NCBI RefSeq assembly: GCF_900091495.1
Contig: NZ_LT607413.1
Span: 2,170,001 to 2,234,000 of the forward strand
Length of the DNA: 64,000 nt
Direction: 5' to 3'
Source of the DNA: Micromonospora echinospora
Lineage (GTDB): Bacteria; Actinomycetota; Actinomycetes; Mycobacteriales; Micromonosporaceae
The notes below the pieces were generated by a model. The model searched no databases and was not told where the DNA came from. It saw only the letters and a program-made list of their open reading frames with translations. Numbering within the stretch: position 1 is the first letter of the stretch; every line of letters starts with the position of its first letter. Below are positions 16,333 through 25,029 of the stretch, in pieces. A program made the translations under genes and the position numbers.

Positions 16333-16725
16333 GGCCGGAGCGTGACCCTTCTCAACCGAAAGTGCAATCCGCTCCCCCAGGCGGAGCTGATGCCCGAGAT
16401 AGTACGGGACGATGCCGGGCCCGATCGGCCGGGAAAATCTTCCTCCACAGGCTGTGTGCAGAGTTTCCGCAGCTCAAGCGCATGGTGATCTGGATTACCC
16501 GCGAGTTATCCACAGTTTGTGCACAAGCTGCACACACCCAGAGGCTTCCTGTCCACAGGTTGTCCCGAGGCTCGTCCACCGGGTTGCTTGAGCCCTCCAC
16601 CTCGGGTTCCGTATGGTTGGCCCCCGACCGGCCCCACGATGGCCCCCGATCGCCGGACCGGTCGGCGGCGAGCCGCCACGCCGGTGGCCGGCCGGATGCG
16701 ATCCGACGCAGCGGAGGGGGAGCCG
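16333..16725. other. intergenic region upstream of dnaB
   Basis: About 390 bp between a divergent membrane protein gene and dnaB. It is locally richer in A/T (16430-16560) and carries the DnaA-box cluster at 16506-16557. No small gene is supported. A TATGGT hexamer at 16612-16617 could be a dnaB -10, with no good -35. Confidence 0.6.
16506..16557 (+). promoter_or_regulatory. DnaA-box cluster upstream of dnaB
   Basis: Three same-strand DnaA boxes: TTATCCACA at 16506-16514 (perfect match to the classic box), TTGTGCACA at 16517-16525 (within TTGTNCACA) and CTGTCCACA at 16549-16557 (one mismatch). Starts are 11 and 32 nt apart, close to one and three helical turns. A weaker TCCTCCACA lies at 16441-16449. 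Confidence 0.7.
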
Positions 16726-18132
16726 GTGTCGGTCACCGACGACATGCGAACCGAGTCACGGGCCAACGGGCAGCCGCCCGCTCCAGCCCAGCGGGACGGT
16801 CAGTTCGACAAGACCCCACCCCAGGACGTCGCCGCCGAGCAGTGCGTACTCGGCGGAATGCTGCTGTCCAAGGACGCCATCGCCGACGTCGTCGAGATCC
16901 TCAAGACGCACGACTTCTACCGGCCCATCCACGCCACCATCTTCGACACCATCCTGGAGATCTACGGCCGCGGCGAGCCGGCCGACCCCATCACCGTCGC
17001 GGCGGCACTGGCCGACTCCGGGGACCTGGTCCGCGTCGGCGGCGCACCCTACCTGCACAGCGTGATCGCGAGCGTGCCGACTGCGGCGAACGCCGCCTAC
17101 TACGCCCGGATCGTCGCCGAGCGGGCCGTGCTCCGCCGGCTGGTCGAGGCCGGCACCAGGATCGTCCAGCTCGGCTACGGCACGGCCGCCGGCGGCAGCC
17201 GTGACGTGGACGACGTCGTCGACCTAGCCCAACAGGCCATCTACGACGTCACCGAGAAGCGGGTCAGCGAGGACTTCGCCGTCCTCGCCGACATGCTCCA
17301 GCCCACCCTCGACGAGATCGAGGCGGTGGGGGCGCAGGGCGGCGTGATGACCGGCGTGCCGACCGGTTTCAGCGACCTGGACCGGCTTCTCAACGGCCTA
17401 CACCCGGGGCAACTCATCATCGTGGCCGGCCGGCCGGGTTTGGGAAAATCGACCGCTAGTATGGATTTTGCCCGAAATGCCGCGATTCGCGCGAATCAAG
17501 CGGCAGCCATCTTCTCGCTGGAAATGAGCAAGGTCGAGATCGTCATGCGACTGCTCTCGGCCGAGGCGCGGGTGCCGCTGCACGTGCTGCGCAGCGGGCA
17601 GCTCTCCGACGACGACTGGACCAAGTTGGCCCGCTGCATGGGCGAGATCAGCGAGGCGCCGCTCTTCGTCGACGACACTCCGAGCATGAACCTGATGGAG
17701 ATCAGGTCGAAGGCGCGCCGGCTGAAGCAGAGGCACGACCTGAAGATGATCGTGGTGGACTACCTCCAGCTCATGACGTCGCCGAAGCGCACAGAGAGCC
17801 GGCAGCAGGAGGTCGCGGACCTGTCCCGAGGGCTCAAGCTCCTCGCCAAGGAGGTCGAGTGCCCGGTCATCGCGGTGAGTCAGCTGAACCGTGGTCCCGA
17901 GCAGCGCACCGACAAGCGACCCCAATTGTCTGATTTGCGTGAGTCTGGCTCGATTGAACAAGATGCTGACGTTGTAATCCTTTTGCATCGAGACGACTAC
18001 TACGACAAGGAGTCGCCTCGGGCCGGGGAGGCGGATTTCATTGTTGCCAAGCATCGGAATGGACCGACCGACACCGTGACCGTGGCCGCGCAACTTCACC
18101 TGTCGCGGTTCGTCGACATGGCGATCGTCTGA
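16726..18132 (+). CDS. dnaB: replicative DNA helicase DnaB
   Basis: A 468-residue hexameric helicase that unwinds DNA at the fork. The N-terminal collar spans about 30-140 (PPQDVAAEQCVLGGMLL, FYRPIHATIFDTI); the RecA-like core runs from about 205 to the end. Walker A is GRPGLGKST at 235-243, then FSLEMSK, MIVVDYLQLM (Walker B), VIAVSQLNR and LRESGSIEQDADVVILLHRD. I chose GTG 16726 (VSVTDDMR) behind GGAGGGGG; the open frame begins earlier at 16519 but runs through DnaA boxes. The gene has no intein, yet two islands of unusually A/T-rich codons sit at 17439-17502 and 17923-17992, around the two known DnaB intein sites (see findings). Elsewhere codon use matches the neighbours. Confidence 0.97.
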   Translation: MSVTDDMRTESRANGQPPAPAQRDGQFDKTPPQDVAAEQCVLGGMLLSKDAIADVVEILKTHDFYRPIHATIFDTILEIYGRGEPADPITVAAALADSGDLVRVGGAPYLHSVIASVPTAANAAYYARIVAERAVLRRLVEAGTRIVQLGYGTAAGGSRDVDDVVDLAQQAIYDVTEKRVSEDFAVLADMLQPTLDEIEAVGAQGGVMTGVPTGFSDLDRLLNGLHPGQLIIVAGRPGLGKSTASMDFARNAAIRANQAAAIFSLEMSKVEIVMRLLSAEARVPLHVLRSGQLSDDDWTKLARCMGEISEAPLFVDDTPSMNLMEIRSKARRLKQRHDLKMIVVDYLQLMTSPKRTESRQQEVADLSRGLKLLAKEVECPVIAVSQLNRGPEQRTDKRPQLSDLRESGSIEQDADVVILLHRDDYYDKESPRAGEADFIVAKHRNGPTDTVTVAAQLHLSRFVDMAIV

Positions 18133-18159
18133 CGGCCGTTCCCGTTCTGCGCTTCCGGC

Positions 18160-19020
18160 TCAGTCGGCACCGAGTTGGCGTGTCGCCGCCTCCACCGTCT
18201 GGGCCAGCAGGACCGCGATGGTCATCGGTCCGACCCCGCCCGGAACCGGGGTGATCAGGCTGGCCCGCTCGCGGGCGGATGCGAAGTCGACGTCACCGAT
18301 GTTGCCCGGGTGGTAGCCGGCATCGACCACCACCGCGCCGGGCTTGATGTCCGCCCCGGTGATCAGGCGCGGCCTGCCGACGGCGGCGACCAGGACGTCG
18401 GCCTCGCGGGTGATCGCGGAGAGACCGGTCGTCCGGGAGTGGCAGTAGGTGACCGTGGCGTCCCGCCCGAGCAGGAGCAACCCGGCCGGTCTGCCCAGGA
18501 TGGGGCTTCGGCCCACCACCACGGCGTGCTTGCCGGCCAGGTCGACCCGGTATTCGTCGAGTAACCGCAGGATGCCGCCGGGCGTGCAGGAGACGAAGCC
18601 GGGCAGCCCGAACCCCATCGCCGCGAAGGAGCGCATGGTGACGCCGTCGACGTCCTTCTCCGGGGTGATGGCCTCGAAGGCGGCGCGTTCGTCGATGTGC
18701 GCCCCGACCGGGTGCTGGAGGAGGATGCCGTGCACCTCGGGGTCGCGGGACAGTGCGGCGATCGTCCCGACGAGTTCGTCCGTGGTGGTCGAGGCGGGCA
18801 GGGCGACGTGTCGGGAGCGGATTCCGGCCTGCTCGCAGCGGTTGCGTTTCATCCGGACGTAGGTGGCGGAGGCCGGGTCGTCGCCGACCAGCACGGTCGC
18901 CAGGCATGGGGCGGTGCCGGTGCGTCGCCGCAGGTCGGCGGCGGTGGCGGAACTGGTGTCGACGATGCGCCGGGCGAGGTCACGGCCGTCCATCAGCCGG
19001 GCCGGGGGCGTCTGGGCCAT
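18160..19020 (-). CDS. folD: bifunctional methylenetetrahydrofolate dehydrogenase / cyclohydrolase
   Basis: A 286-residue FolD, which interconverts 5,10-methylene-THF and 10-formyl-THF with NADP in one-carbon metabolism. Signatures: ATVLVGDDPASATYVRMKRN (catalytic Lys in RMKRNR), GILLQHPVGAHID, PEKDVDGVT, CTPGGILRLL, VVGRSPILGRPAGLLLL and the PVPGGVGPMTIAVLL end. Where most FolDs have PVQLPLP this one has LLQHPVG, and the usual S-K in the nucleotide loop is VGRSPILGRP; both are accepted variants. ATG 19020 has AGGAG 7 nt upstream. Convergent with dnaB with a 27-bp gap and no obvious terminator. Confidence 0.95.
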   Translation of the reverse strand: MAQTPPARLMDGRDLARRIVDTSSATAADLRRRTGTAPCLATVLVGDDPASATYVRMKRNRCEQAGIRSRHVALPASTTTDELVGTIAALSRDPEVHGILLQHPVGAHIDERAAFEAITPEKDVDGVTMRSFAAMGFGLPGFVSCTPGGILRLLDEYRVDLAGKHAVVVGRSPILGRPAGLLLLGRDATVTYCHSRTTGLSAITREADVLVAAVGRPRLITGADIKPGAVVVDAGYHPGNIGDVDFASARERASLITPVPGGVGPMTIAVLLAQTVEAATRQLGAD

Positions 19021-19206
19021 GGGGCACTCCTGAGCCTTGTGGAAGGGGCGCCCAGGCGTACGGCATCGACGGTCGTCGGGCCGCTCCCCGGTGGTGCTCC
19101 ACCTCAACGCCAGTAACGGCCCGGTTCACAGTGTAGTCGTCAGTACCGGTCCTGGCTGGCGGCCGCGGTGGCGCGGCGTCCGTTGATCCCGGTGGCGGGA
19201 ACCGGT

Positions 19207-19884
19207 TCAGCCCAGCAGCGGGAACCAGCCGGCGACCTCGCCCAGTTCGGTCCGGTCGGCGTCGGTGAGCGGGAGCCGGCCGGTCGCCTTCAGCAGGTAC
19301 TCCTCGTCGGTCCAGCCGGCGGGCCGGACCGCGTCGTCGCTGAGCAGGCCGTCCATCGTCGTCACCGCCACCGTACGGGCCAGCGGGCCCGGTCCCGGCG
19401 GGTCGGGCAGGTCGACGGTGAGGTCGAGGTGGTGCACCGCCGCCTCGGTGGTCAGGGTGGCGAGCAGGTCGGCGACCCGGAGCACGTGTCCCTGGGTGCT
19501 CACCACTTGGTCCGGGTCGGCGGCGGTCGCCGCGCCGACGGCGGCCGGGGCGGTCTCGGTCCAGAGCCGGACCACTCCGGTGGGACGGTCGAAGGCGACG
19601 GCGGACCGGCGGGCCCACCAGGCGTGGCGGGCGGAGTCGGTGTCGCCGGCCGGGAACGACCGCCAGTAGGTGACGTCGTCGACGTCGGCTGGGCCGTGGG
19701 CGGGGCTGGCCAGGGCGACCAGCGCGCGTTGGGCGTCGGCGAGCAGGTGGTGGAGCAGGTCGGCGACGAGCCAGCCCCGGCAGCGGGTGGGTCGTTGCAG
19801 TTCGTGATCGTCGAGGTCACCGACGACGGCGGTGATGCCCGCGTACGCCTCGGCGAGCGCCTCGTGCTGCCGGAACTCGGTCAT
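19207..19884 (-). CDS. maleylpyruvate isomerase / DinB-fold family protein
   Basis: A 225-residue protein of the mycothiol-dependent maleylpyruvate isomerase fold. The N-terminal four-helix bundle has LQRPTRCRGWLVADLLHHLLADAQ, with the conserved R-GW--DL--H metal site. A second His (TTEAAVHHLDLTVDLP) supplies the other ligands near residue 160. The C-terminal 60 residues are the small domain common to actinobacterial members. These proteins transfer or use mycothiol as a thiol cofactor; the substrate is not evident. Mycothiol needs inositol, made by ino1 in this window. Start ATG 19884; no strong ribosome binding site. Confidence 0.85.
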   Translation of the reverse strand: MTEFRQHEALAEAYAGITAVVGDLDDHELQRPTRCRGWLVADLLHHLLADAQRALVALASPAHGPADVDDVTYWRSFPAGDTDSARHAWWARRSAVAFDRPTGVVRLWTETAPAAVGAATAADPDQVVSTQGHVLRVADLLATLTTEAAVHHLDLTVDLPDPPGPGPLARTVAVTTMDGLLSDDAVRPAGWTDEEYLLKATGRLPLTDADRTELGEVAGWFPLLG

Positions 19885-20087
19885 GGTGCCGAGCGTCGCA
19901 CGGCTGGTGGTGTTCCGCCCGGTCGACGGGCGACCGGACCGGTGGGTTCCGGTCCGGTCGCGCCGGTTCGGTTCGGCTCACCGGGCACCGGGTGGTGGGC
20001 CAGGAGCATCGGGTGGGTCGGTCCGAGGACCGTCGGGCGGGTCCGCCGCCGGCCGCCGGGCGGGCCGGCGGCGGAGCGCCGGGTGGA

Positions 20088-20489
20088 TCAGCCGAAGAAG
20101 TCGCCGAGGAAGCCGTGCTGCTTCTTGCGGCGGTAGTGCCCGTGGTAGCCGTGGTGCTGGTGGCCGTGGCTGCCGTAGGCGGGTGCGGGCGCGGCCGGGT
20201 AGCCCGGCGGCGGGGGCGGGGGCGGGGGTACGGCGCCGTAACCGGGCTGGTGCGGCGGGGGCGGCGGAGGGGCGTAGCCACCCGGCTGGCCGGGGGCGTG
20301 CCCCGGTGCCTGGCCGGGCGGTGGCGCGGCCGGGTTCTGCTTGTTCCAGTTGGCCTCCGCCTCGAACAGCTTTTCGAGTTCGCCGCGGTCGAGGAAGATC
20401 CCCCGACACTCGCCGCACTGGTCGACGACGACTCCGCTGCGCTCGTACTGGCGCATTTCTCCTCGGCACTTGGGACAGGTGAGCTGCAT
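20088..20489 (-). CDS. TFIIB-type zinc ribbon protein with Pro/Gly-rich tail
   Basis: A 133-residue protein. The N-terminal zf-TFIIB domain has CPKC at residues 5-8 and CGEC near 25-28, followed by the family's RGIFLDRGELEKLFEAE helix. The remainder is Pro/Gly/Tyr/Ala-rich and disordered, then a HGHQHHGYHGHYRRKK His/basic stretch and FLGDFFG at the C-terminus. The His run could bind metal. The function is unknown; such proteins are common in actinobacteria. ATG 20489 lies 6 nt after TACCGT (reverse strand 20501-20496), so it is probably leaderless. It lies 17 nt downstream of the phosphoribosyltransferase gene. Confidence 0.88.
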   Translation of the reverse strand: MQLTCPKCRGEMRQYERSGVVVDQCGECRGIFLDRGELEKLFEAEANWNKQNPAAPPPGQAPGHAPGQPGGYAPPPPPPHQPGYGAVPPPPPPPPGYPAAPAPAYGSHGHQHHGYHGHYRRKKQHGFLGDFFG

Positions 20490-20495
20490 CTCTCG

Positions 20496-20501
20496 ACGGT
20501 A
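20496..20501 (-). promoter_or_regulatory. -10 hexamer, leaderless zinc-ribbon gene
   Basis: TACCGT on the reverse strand ends 6 nt before ATG 20489. It lies inside the gap and the end of the upstream gene. Confidence 0.45.
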
Positions 20502-20506
20502 CCCGG

Positions 20507-21145
20507 TCAACCTGAGGATGCCCCGGCGAGCGCTCCGGTGACTTCCTGGTCGGAGACCTCGTGGAAGTCGTCGTAGTAACGGCTGACCGCGCCGAAGTCG
20601 GGGGGTGTCTGGACGCAGACCACCTGGTCGGCTTCGGCGGCGAGCATGTCGTACGCCTCCTGGGAGCCGACCGGGACGGCGACCACGACGCGGCGGGCAC
20701 CGAGGTGGCGGGCCACCTGGACGGCGGCGCGGGCGGTGGCGCCGGTGGCGAGGCCGTCGTCGACGACGACGGCGGTCCGGCCGGTCAGGTCCAGTGGTGG
20801 ACGGCCGGCTCGGTAGAGCTGCTCCCGGCGGTCCAGTTCGGTCTGTTCGCGGCGGACGACCTGGGCGATCTCGTCGGGGTCGATCCGGCTGGCGACCGCG
20901 TCGTTGAGGACCCGCACGTTGGCGGGGCCGAGCGCGCCGAAGGCCACCTCGGGTGCCCAGGGCATGCCGAGTTTGCGGACCACCAGGACGTCCAGGGGAG
21001 CGCCGAGTCGGTCGGCGACCACCTGGGCGACCGGGACGCCGCCCCGGACGAGCCCGAGTACGACGACGTCCGGCTGGCCGGTGAGTCCGCCGAGCCGGTC
21101 GACGATCGCCTTTCCCGCTTCGGCACGGTTGCGGTAGGTGGTCAT
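20507..21145 (-). CDS. phosphoribosyltransferase family protein
   Basis: A 212-residue type I phosphoribosyltransferase. The PRPP loop is VVVDDGLATGATARAAV at about 125-141, and the dimer/flexible-loop segment is LDVLVVRKLGMPW near 52-64. The N-terminus YRNRAEAGKAIVDRLGG and the long form match the group often found fused to or beside dienelactone hydrolase-like domains; here it stands alone. The base substrate cannot be told. Start ATG 21145, with the GT87-like gene ending 10 nt upstream at 21155, so it is probably the third gene of a run with the GGDEF-EAL and GT87-like genes. Confidence 0.9.
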   Translation of the reverse strand: MTTYRNRAEAGKAIVDRLGGLTGQPDVVVLGLVRGGVPVAQVVADRLGAPLDVLVVRKLGMPWAPEVAFGALGPANVRVLNDAVASRIDPDEIAQVVRREQTELDRREQLYRAGRPPLDLTGRTAVVVDDGLATGATARAAVQVARHLGARRVVVAVPVGSQEAYDMLAAEADQVVCVQTPPDFGAVSRYYDDFHEVSDQEVTGALAGASSG

Positions 21146-21154
21146 GTCTCAGGT

Positions 21155-22528
21155 CTACGCCCTGTCGGCCGCCCGCGCAGGGGAGTCGGCGGAAGAGGAG
21201 CCGTCGGGTGCGGCGAGTCGGAGCGCGGGTGCCCAGACCAGGAGGGCGAGTGGGTAGAGCAGGTATCCGAAGCGGGTGGCCGGCATCAGGGCGATCGCGG
21301 CGAGGAGGCCGTACCCGCAGATCAGGGCGCTGGTGGCGGCGGTGCGGGGCGGACGGCGCAGCAGGCGCACGGCGATCGCGAGTCCGGCTGCGACCAGCAG
21401 GACGGTGGCGACGGCGCGTCCGGCGGGGAGGCTGGTGGCGATCAGGTGGCCGGGGAACGGGGAGGCGGCGGGGCTGGTGACGAGGCCTTGGCCGAGGGGG
21501 AAGCGGAGCACGTTCTCGACCAGGGCGTCGCGGTCGACGAGGAGGGCGGGCAGGAGGGCGGCGGCGGGCAGGCCGAACGCGCCGGCGGCGTAGCGTCCTC
21601 CGGCCCGGCGGGTGACCGCCCAGAAGAGCAGGACGAGGGCGATCGGCCAGGCGAACAGCTTGAGTGCCCCGGCGAGGCCGACGGCGAGTCCGGCGCGGCC
21701 GGGGCGTCCGGTGGCGGCGTGGGCGAGGGCGAGCAGGCAGAGCGCGAGGACGGGCAGGTCGTCGCCGCCGGTGGCGAGGGTGAGGGCGCAGACCGGTAGG
21801 ACGGTGGCGGTCTGGACGGCGCGGAGCAGCGCGGCGTCGGTGCGGGTGCGGTTACCTGCGGCAGCGTGGCGACCGGTGTTGTCGCGCAGGGTGCGGACGG
21901 CGAGGGCGAGGGTGAGCGCGGTGGCCAGGGCGAACCAGACGCGTGCGTCGGTCCACCAGGTGTCGAGGGCGGCCCGGGGCAGGCCGAAGAGGGCCATGCC
22001 GGGTTGGTACGGGGTGTAGCCGAGCAGTTGTTCCCCCGGCGGCAGGGCGGCGATGGCGTCGTGGCCGAGGTAGGGGGTGCCGTCGTGGATCAGCCGCGCC
22101 CCGGAGTGTTCGACGACGACGACCTCCTCCTGCGCCCGGTCGGTGCGCCCGGCCGACCGTTGCGCGGACTGCCACGCGAGCGGGAGGAGGGCGGTGGTCG
22201 TCCAGGTCAGGGCGGTGATCGCCGAGCGGGCGGTGGTGCCGGCCAGCGGGCTGTCGGGGCGGCGTCGGCGGGCGAGGAGCTGGCCGGCCACGAGGAGGGC
22301 GGCGACGAGGTAGCCGATGCCGGCGACCGCCCCCCAGGCCCGGTGGGGCGGGAGGGTGGAGGTGGCGGCGGTGATTCCGGCGAAGGCGGCCGAGGCGGCG
22401 TAGAGGCCGAGGTCGAGGGGGAGTCCGCCGGCCGCACCGTCGATCGTCTGCCAGATCCGGCGGGCGCGTGAGGGCGGGCGCTGCCCGGAGGGTGCGGAGC
22501 TGCTGCGGGGCGCGGGCCGACTGGTCAC
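21155..22528 (-). CDS. GT87/DUF2029-like multi-pass membrane protein
   Basis: A 457-residue integral membrane protein with about ten helices: LGLYAASAAFAGITAATS, GAVAGIGYLVAALLVAGQLL, VWFALATALTLALAV, DLPVLALCLLALAHAATG, GLAVGLAGALKLFAWPIALVLLF and others. The LAGALKLFAWPIAL motif resembles the conserved helix-loop of GT87-type polyprenyl-phosphate glycosyltransferases. GTG 22528 overlaps the stop of the GGDEF-EAL gene (GTGA), so the two proteins are translated together. Which sugar or polymer it handles cannot be read from the sequence. Confidence 0.82.
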   Translation of the reverse strand: MTSRPAPRSSSAPSGQRPPSRARRIWQTIDGAAGGLPLDLGLYAASAAFAGITAATSTLPPHRAWGAVAGIGYLVAALLVAGQLLARRRRPDSPLAGTTARSAITALTWTTTALLPLAWQSAQRSAGRTDRAQEEVVVVEHSGARLIHDGTPYLGHDAIAALPPGEQLLGYTPYQPGMALFGLPRAALDTWWTDARVWFALATALTLALAVRTLRDNTGRHAAAGNRTRTDAALLRAVQTATVLPVCALTLATGGDDLPVLALCLLALAHAATGRPGRAGLAVGLAGALKLFAWPIALVLLFWAVTRRAGGRYAAGAFGLPAAALLPALLVDRDALVENVLRFPLGQGLVTSPAASPFPGHLIATSLPAGRAVATVLLVAAGLAIAVRLLRRPPRTAATSALICGYGLLAAIALMPATRFGYLLYPLALLVWAPALRLAAPDGSSSADSPARAADRA

Positions 22529-25029
22529 GCGGGAGAGTGTGGCAGACGGTCCGTCCGGTTCCGTCCGTTCGGTCGGCGGCCGGGGGCGAGCCGGATCACC
22601 GCGCCGGCGTCGTGCAGGGGTGGGGCGAGGGTGCCGGGTCGGCCGCCGGCCCCCCGGTGCAGGGCGGCGAGGAAACGGTTGGCGGGCATCGGGCGGGCGA
22701 AGAGGTGGCCCTGGCCGGCGAGGCAGCCGAGTTCCCAGAGGGCCCGGCGTTGCGGTTCGCTCTCCACGCCCTCGGCGACGACGGTGAGGTCGAGGCTGCG
22801 TCCGAGGTCGAGGGTGGAGCGGATGACGGCGGTCGCCTCGGCGGAGCTCTCCATGTCGGTGACGAAGGTTCGGTCGATCTTGATTTCGTGCACCGGGATC
22901 CGGGAGAGCAGGGAGAGCGAGGAGTAGCCGGTGCCGAAGTCGTCCAGGGCCAGGCGGACGCCCTCGTCGCGGAGCCGGCCGAGGACCCGGTCGACGATGT
23001 CGAGCTGGCTGAGCGTGAGGGTCTCGGTCAGTTCCAGCATCAGCCGGTCGGGGGGGAGTTCGTGGGCGCGTAGCCGGGCGAGCACCGAGCCGGGGAAACG
23101 GGCGTCGAGGAGGCTGCGGGGGGAGACGTTGACCGCGACCGGGATGTCGAACCCGGCCTCCCGCCAGCTCACCAGGGCGAGGAGGGCCTGGTCGAGGACG
23201 GCTTCGGCGAAGGCGGGGAGGAGGCCGGAGCGTTCCACGGCTTCCAGGAAGCGGGCCGGGTCGACGGTGCCGTTGGTGGGGTGGTGCCAGCGGGCGAGTG
23301 CCTCGGCGCCGACCACCTCGCCGGTGGCGAGGTCGACGATCGGTTGGAAGTTGACCGCGAACTCGTGGTCGGCGACGGCCCGGGGCAGGTCGCCGCCGAG
23401 GGCCAGTCGGCCGAGGTCGGCGGTGTCCCGGGCGGGGGTGTAGCTGGCGATCCGCTGGCCGTTGCGTTTTGCCTGGTACATGGCGACGTCGGCGCGGCGG
23501 AGCAGTTCGGCCATGCCGCCGGTGCCCGGTGCGGTGGCGATGCCGCCGCTGGCCTCGACGCTGATGCGTATGCCGTCCAGGTCGAAGGGTTCGTGCAGGG
23601 TGCTGAGCAGGGCCTCGGCGCGGTGGGCGGCCATCGCCGGGGCGGGAAGTCCGCGCAGGAGGACGGCGAACTCGTCGCCGCCGAGGCGGGCCACCAGGTC
23701 GTCGTCCCGGGTCGCCTCGCGTAGCCGGGCGGCCACCTGCACCAGGATCCGGTCTCCGGCGGCGTGGCCGAGGGTGTCGTTGATCTCCTTGAAGTGGTTG
23801 AGGTCGATCAACGCGAGGGCGGTGACACCGTCGGCGTGGCGGCCGTTGAGCTGGGCGCTGCCCTGGTCGAGCAGGTGCCGGCGGTTGGCCAGGCCGGTGA
23901 GGGCGTCGTGGGTGGCGGCGTAGGCGTGGTCGGCGGCGGCGCGGGCCAGTTCGGCGTACGCCTGGGCGTTGCGGACCGCCGTGCACAGGGCCGAGGCGAA
24001 GGTCCGCAGGGTGTACTGCTCGCGTTCGTTGAGGCGTACCGGGCCGCGGAAGCGTAGGCGCAGTACGCCGACGTCGCTGGTGCGGTCGTGTCCTTCGAGC
24101 GGGATGGGGATGACCGAGCCGTCCACGGTGGTGGGTTCGCCCACCGGGCCGTCGTAGGTGATGGTCTGGCTGTTGCCGCGGACGCTGCGTGGGCCGTCGT
24201 GCAGCTCGACCTCCACCTCGTCGGCGGAGAAGAGTTCGGCTGCCTGGGTGACCGCGGTGGTGAGCACCCGGTCGAGGTCCACCGAGTTGAGTGCGTCGGT
24301 GGTGCGGGCGAGTCGCTGCCAGGCCTGCTGTTCGGTGCGGGTCTGGATGCGGTGCGAGTAGGCCAGGTGCAGGCTGATCACGAGTGGTGGCACGGCCAGC
24401 AGCAGCCGGGTGTCGGCCTGGAGGATGGCCAGGGTGCAGAGGGCGACCGCGAAGCGGACCGCGAAGCCGGTGAGGCGCAGGTCGAGGTTGCTGCGGAACT
24501 GCCGGGAGACGCGGGTGCGGGAGGCGAGCGCGATGACCGGGATGGCGAGCAGGTCGTCCACGAGGGCGGCGGCGAGGTAGGCGACGGCCACCGGTACGAC
24601 GAGGTCGACGAGTCCGGGTGGGGGCCACGACCAGCCCAGCGTGGCGAGGACGAGGCCGGCGGTCCCGGCGACCAGCACGTTCTTGCCGATGCCGAAGGCC
24701 ATCTTGATGGCGGGCAGCTTGCGCGAGCCCAGGGCGACGCCGAGGCCGGTGCAGAGAATCACCCAGGGCGTGGGGGCGATCGCTATACCGATGATGATTG
24801 CCGTTTCGTTCCAGCTGATCGAATGTGTGGTCGACCGGATACGAATTCGCGCCTTCGTCGACGCGCTGACGAAGATCATTAGGGTGAGCATCACCAGCAT
24901 CGCGACGTCACTGGCGGTGGTCGGGAGTCTGGTGAGCACGGCGGCGCAGACGGCTGCCACCTCGACGCCCAGGGCTGCCACGACGACGAGACCGACAAGC
25001 AGTCGGAGCTGCCGATCGGTCTCATTCAT
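22525..25029 (-). CDS. membrane GGDEF-EAL protein (diguanylate cyclase / phosphodiesterase)
   Basis: An 834-residue c-di-GMP enzyme. About eight membrane helices fill residues 8-240. A GAF-like sensor spans about 255-385, the GGDEF domain about 400-560 and the EAL domain about 565-815. The cyclase site GGDEF is intact, with an RDDD inhibitory I-site five residues before it. The EAL domain keeps AEALARW, NVSP, ELTET, DDFGTGYSS, KIDRTFV, AEGVE and the GQGHLF end, so both activities are possible. ATG 25029 (MNETDRQLRLL) was chosen because it directly precedes the first helix; GTG 25137 is an in-frame alternative adding 36 residues. The gene is translationally coupled to the GT87-like membrane protein gene, which suggests c-di-GMP control of a surface polysaccharide step. 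Confidence 0.93.
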   Translation of the reverse strand: MNETDRQLRLLVGLVVVAALGVEVAAVCAAVLTRLPTTASDVAMLVMLTLMIFVSASTKARIRIRSTTHSISWNETAIIIGIAIAPTPWVILCTGLGVALGSRKLPAIKMAFGIGKNVLVAGTAGLVLATLGWSWPPPGLVDLVVPVAVAYLAAALVDDLLAIPVIALASRTRVSRQFRSNLDLRLTGFAVRFAVALCTLAILQADTRLLLAVPPLVISLHLAYSHRIQTRTEQQAWQRLARTTDALNSVDLDRVLTTAVTQAAELFSADEVEVELHDGPRSVRGNSQTITYDGPVGEPTTVDGSVIPIPLEGHDRTSDVGVLRLRFRGPVRLNEREQYTLRTFASALCTAVRNAQAYAELARAAADHAYAATHDALTGLANRRHLLDQGSAQLNGRHADGVTALALIDLNHFKEINDTLGHAAGDRILVQVAARLREATRDDDLVARLGGDEFAVLLRGLPAPAMAAHRAEALLSTLHEPFDLDGIRISVEASGGIATAPGTGGMAELLRRADVAMYQAKRNGQRIASYTPARDTADLGRLALGGDLPRAVADHEFAVNFQPIVDLATGEVVGAEALARWHHPTNGTVDPARFLEAVERSGLLPAFAEAVLDQALLALVSWREAGFDIPVAVNVSPRSLLDARFPGSVLARLRAHELPPDRLMLELTETLTLSQLDIVDRVLGRLRDEGVRLALDDFGTGYSSLSLLSRIPVHEIKIDRTFVTDMESSAEATAVIRSTLDLGRSLDLTVVAEGVESEPQRRALWELGCLAGQGHLFARPMPANRFLAALHRGAGGRPGTLAPPLHDAGAVIRLAPGRRPNGRNRTDRLPHSPA

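Noticed and set aside
16333..16725. The DnaA-box region as the chromosomal origin
   Set aside because: Too few boxes and no dnaA-dnaN flanks; actinobacterial oriC lies beside dnaA. Better read as dnaB regulation.
21155..24628. A single giant frame continuing from the GT87-like gene back through the GGDEF-EAL gene
   Set aside because: The upstream part is Arg/Pro-rich out-of-frame translation of the GGDEF-EAL gene. The real start of the membrane protein is GTG 22528 in the GTGA overlap.
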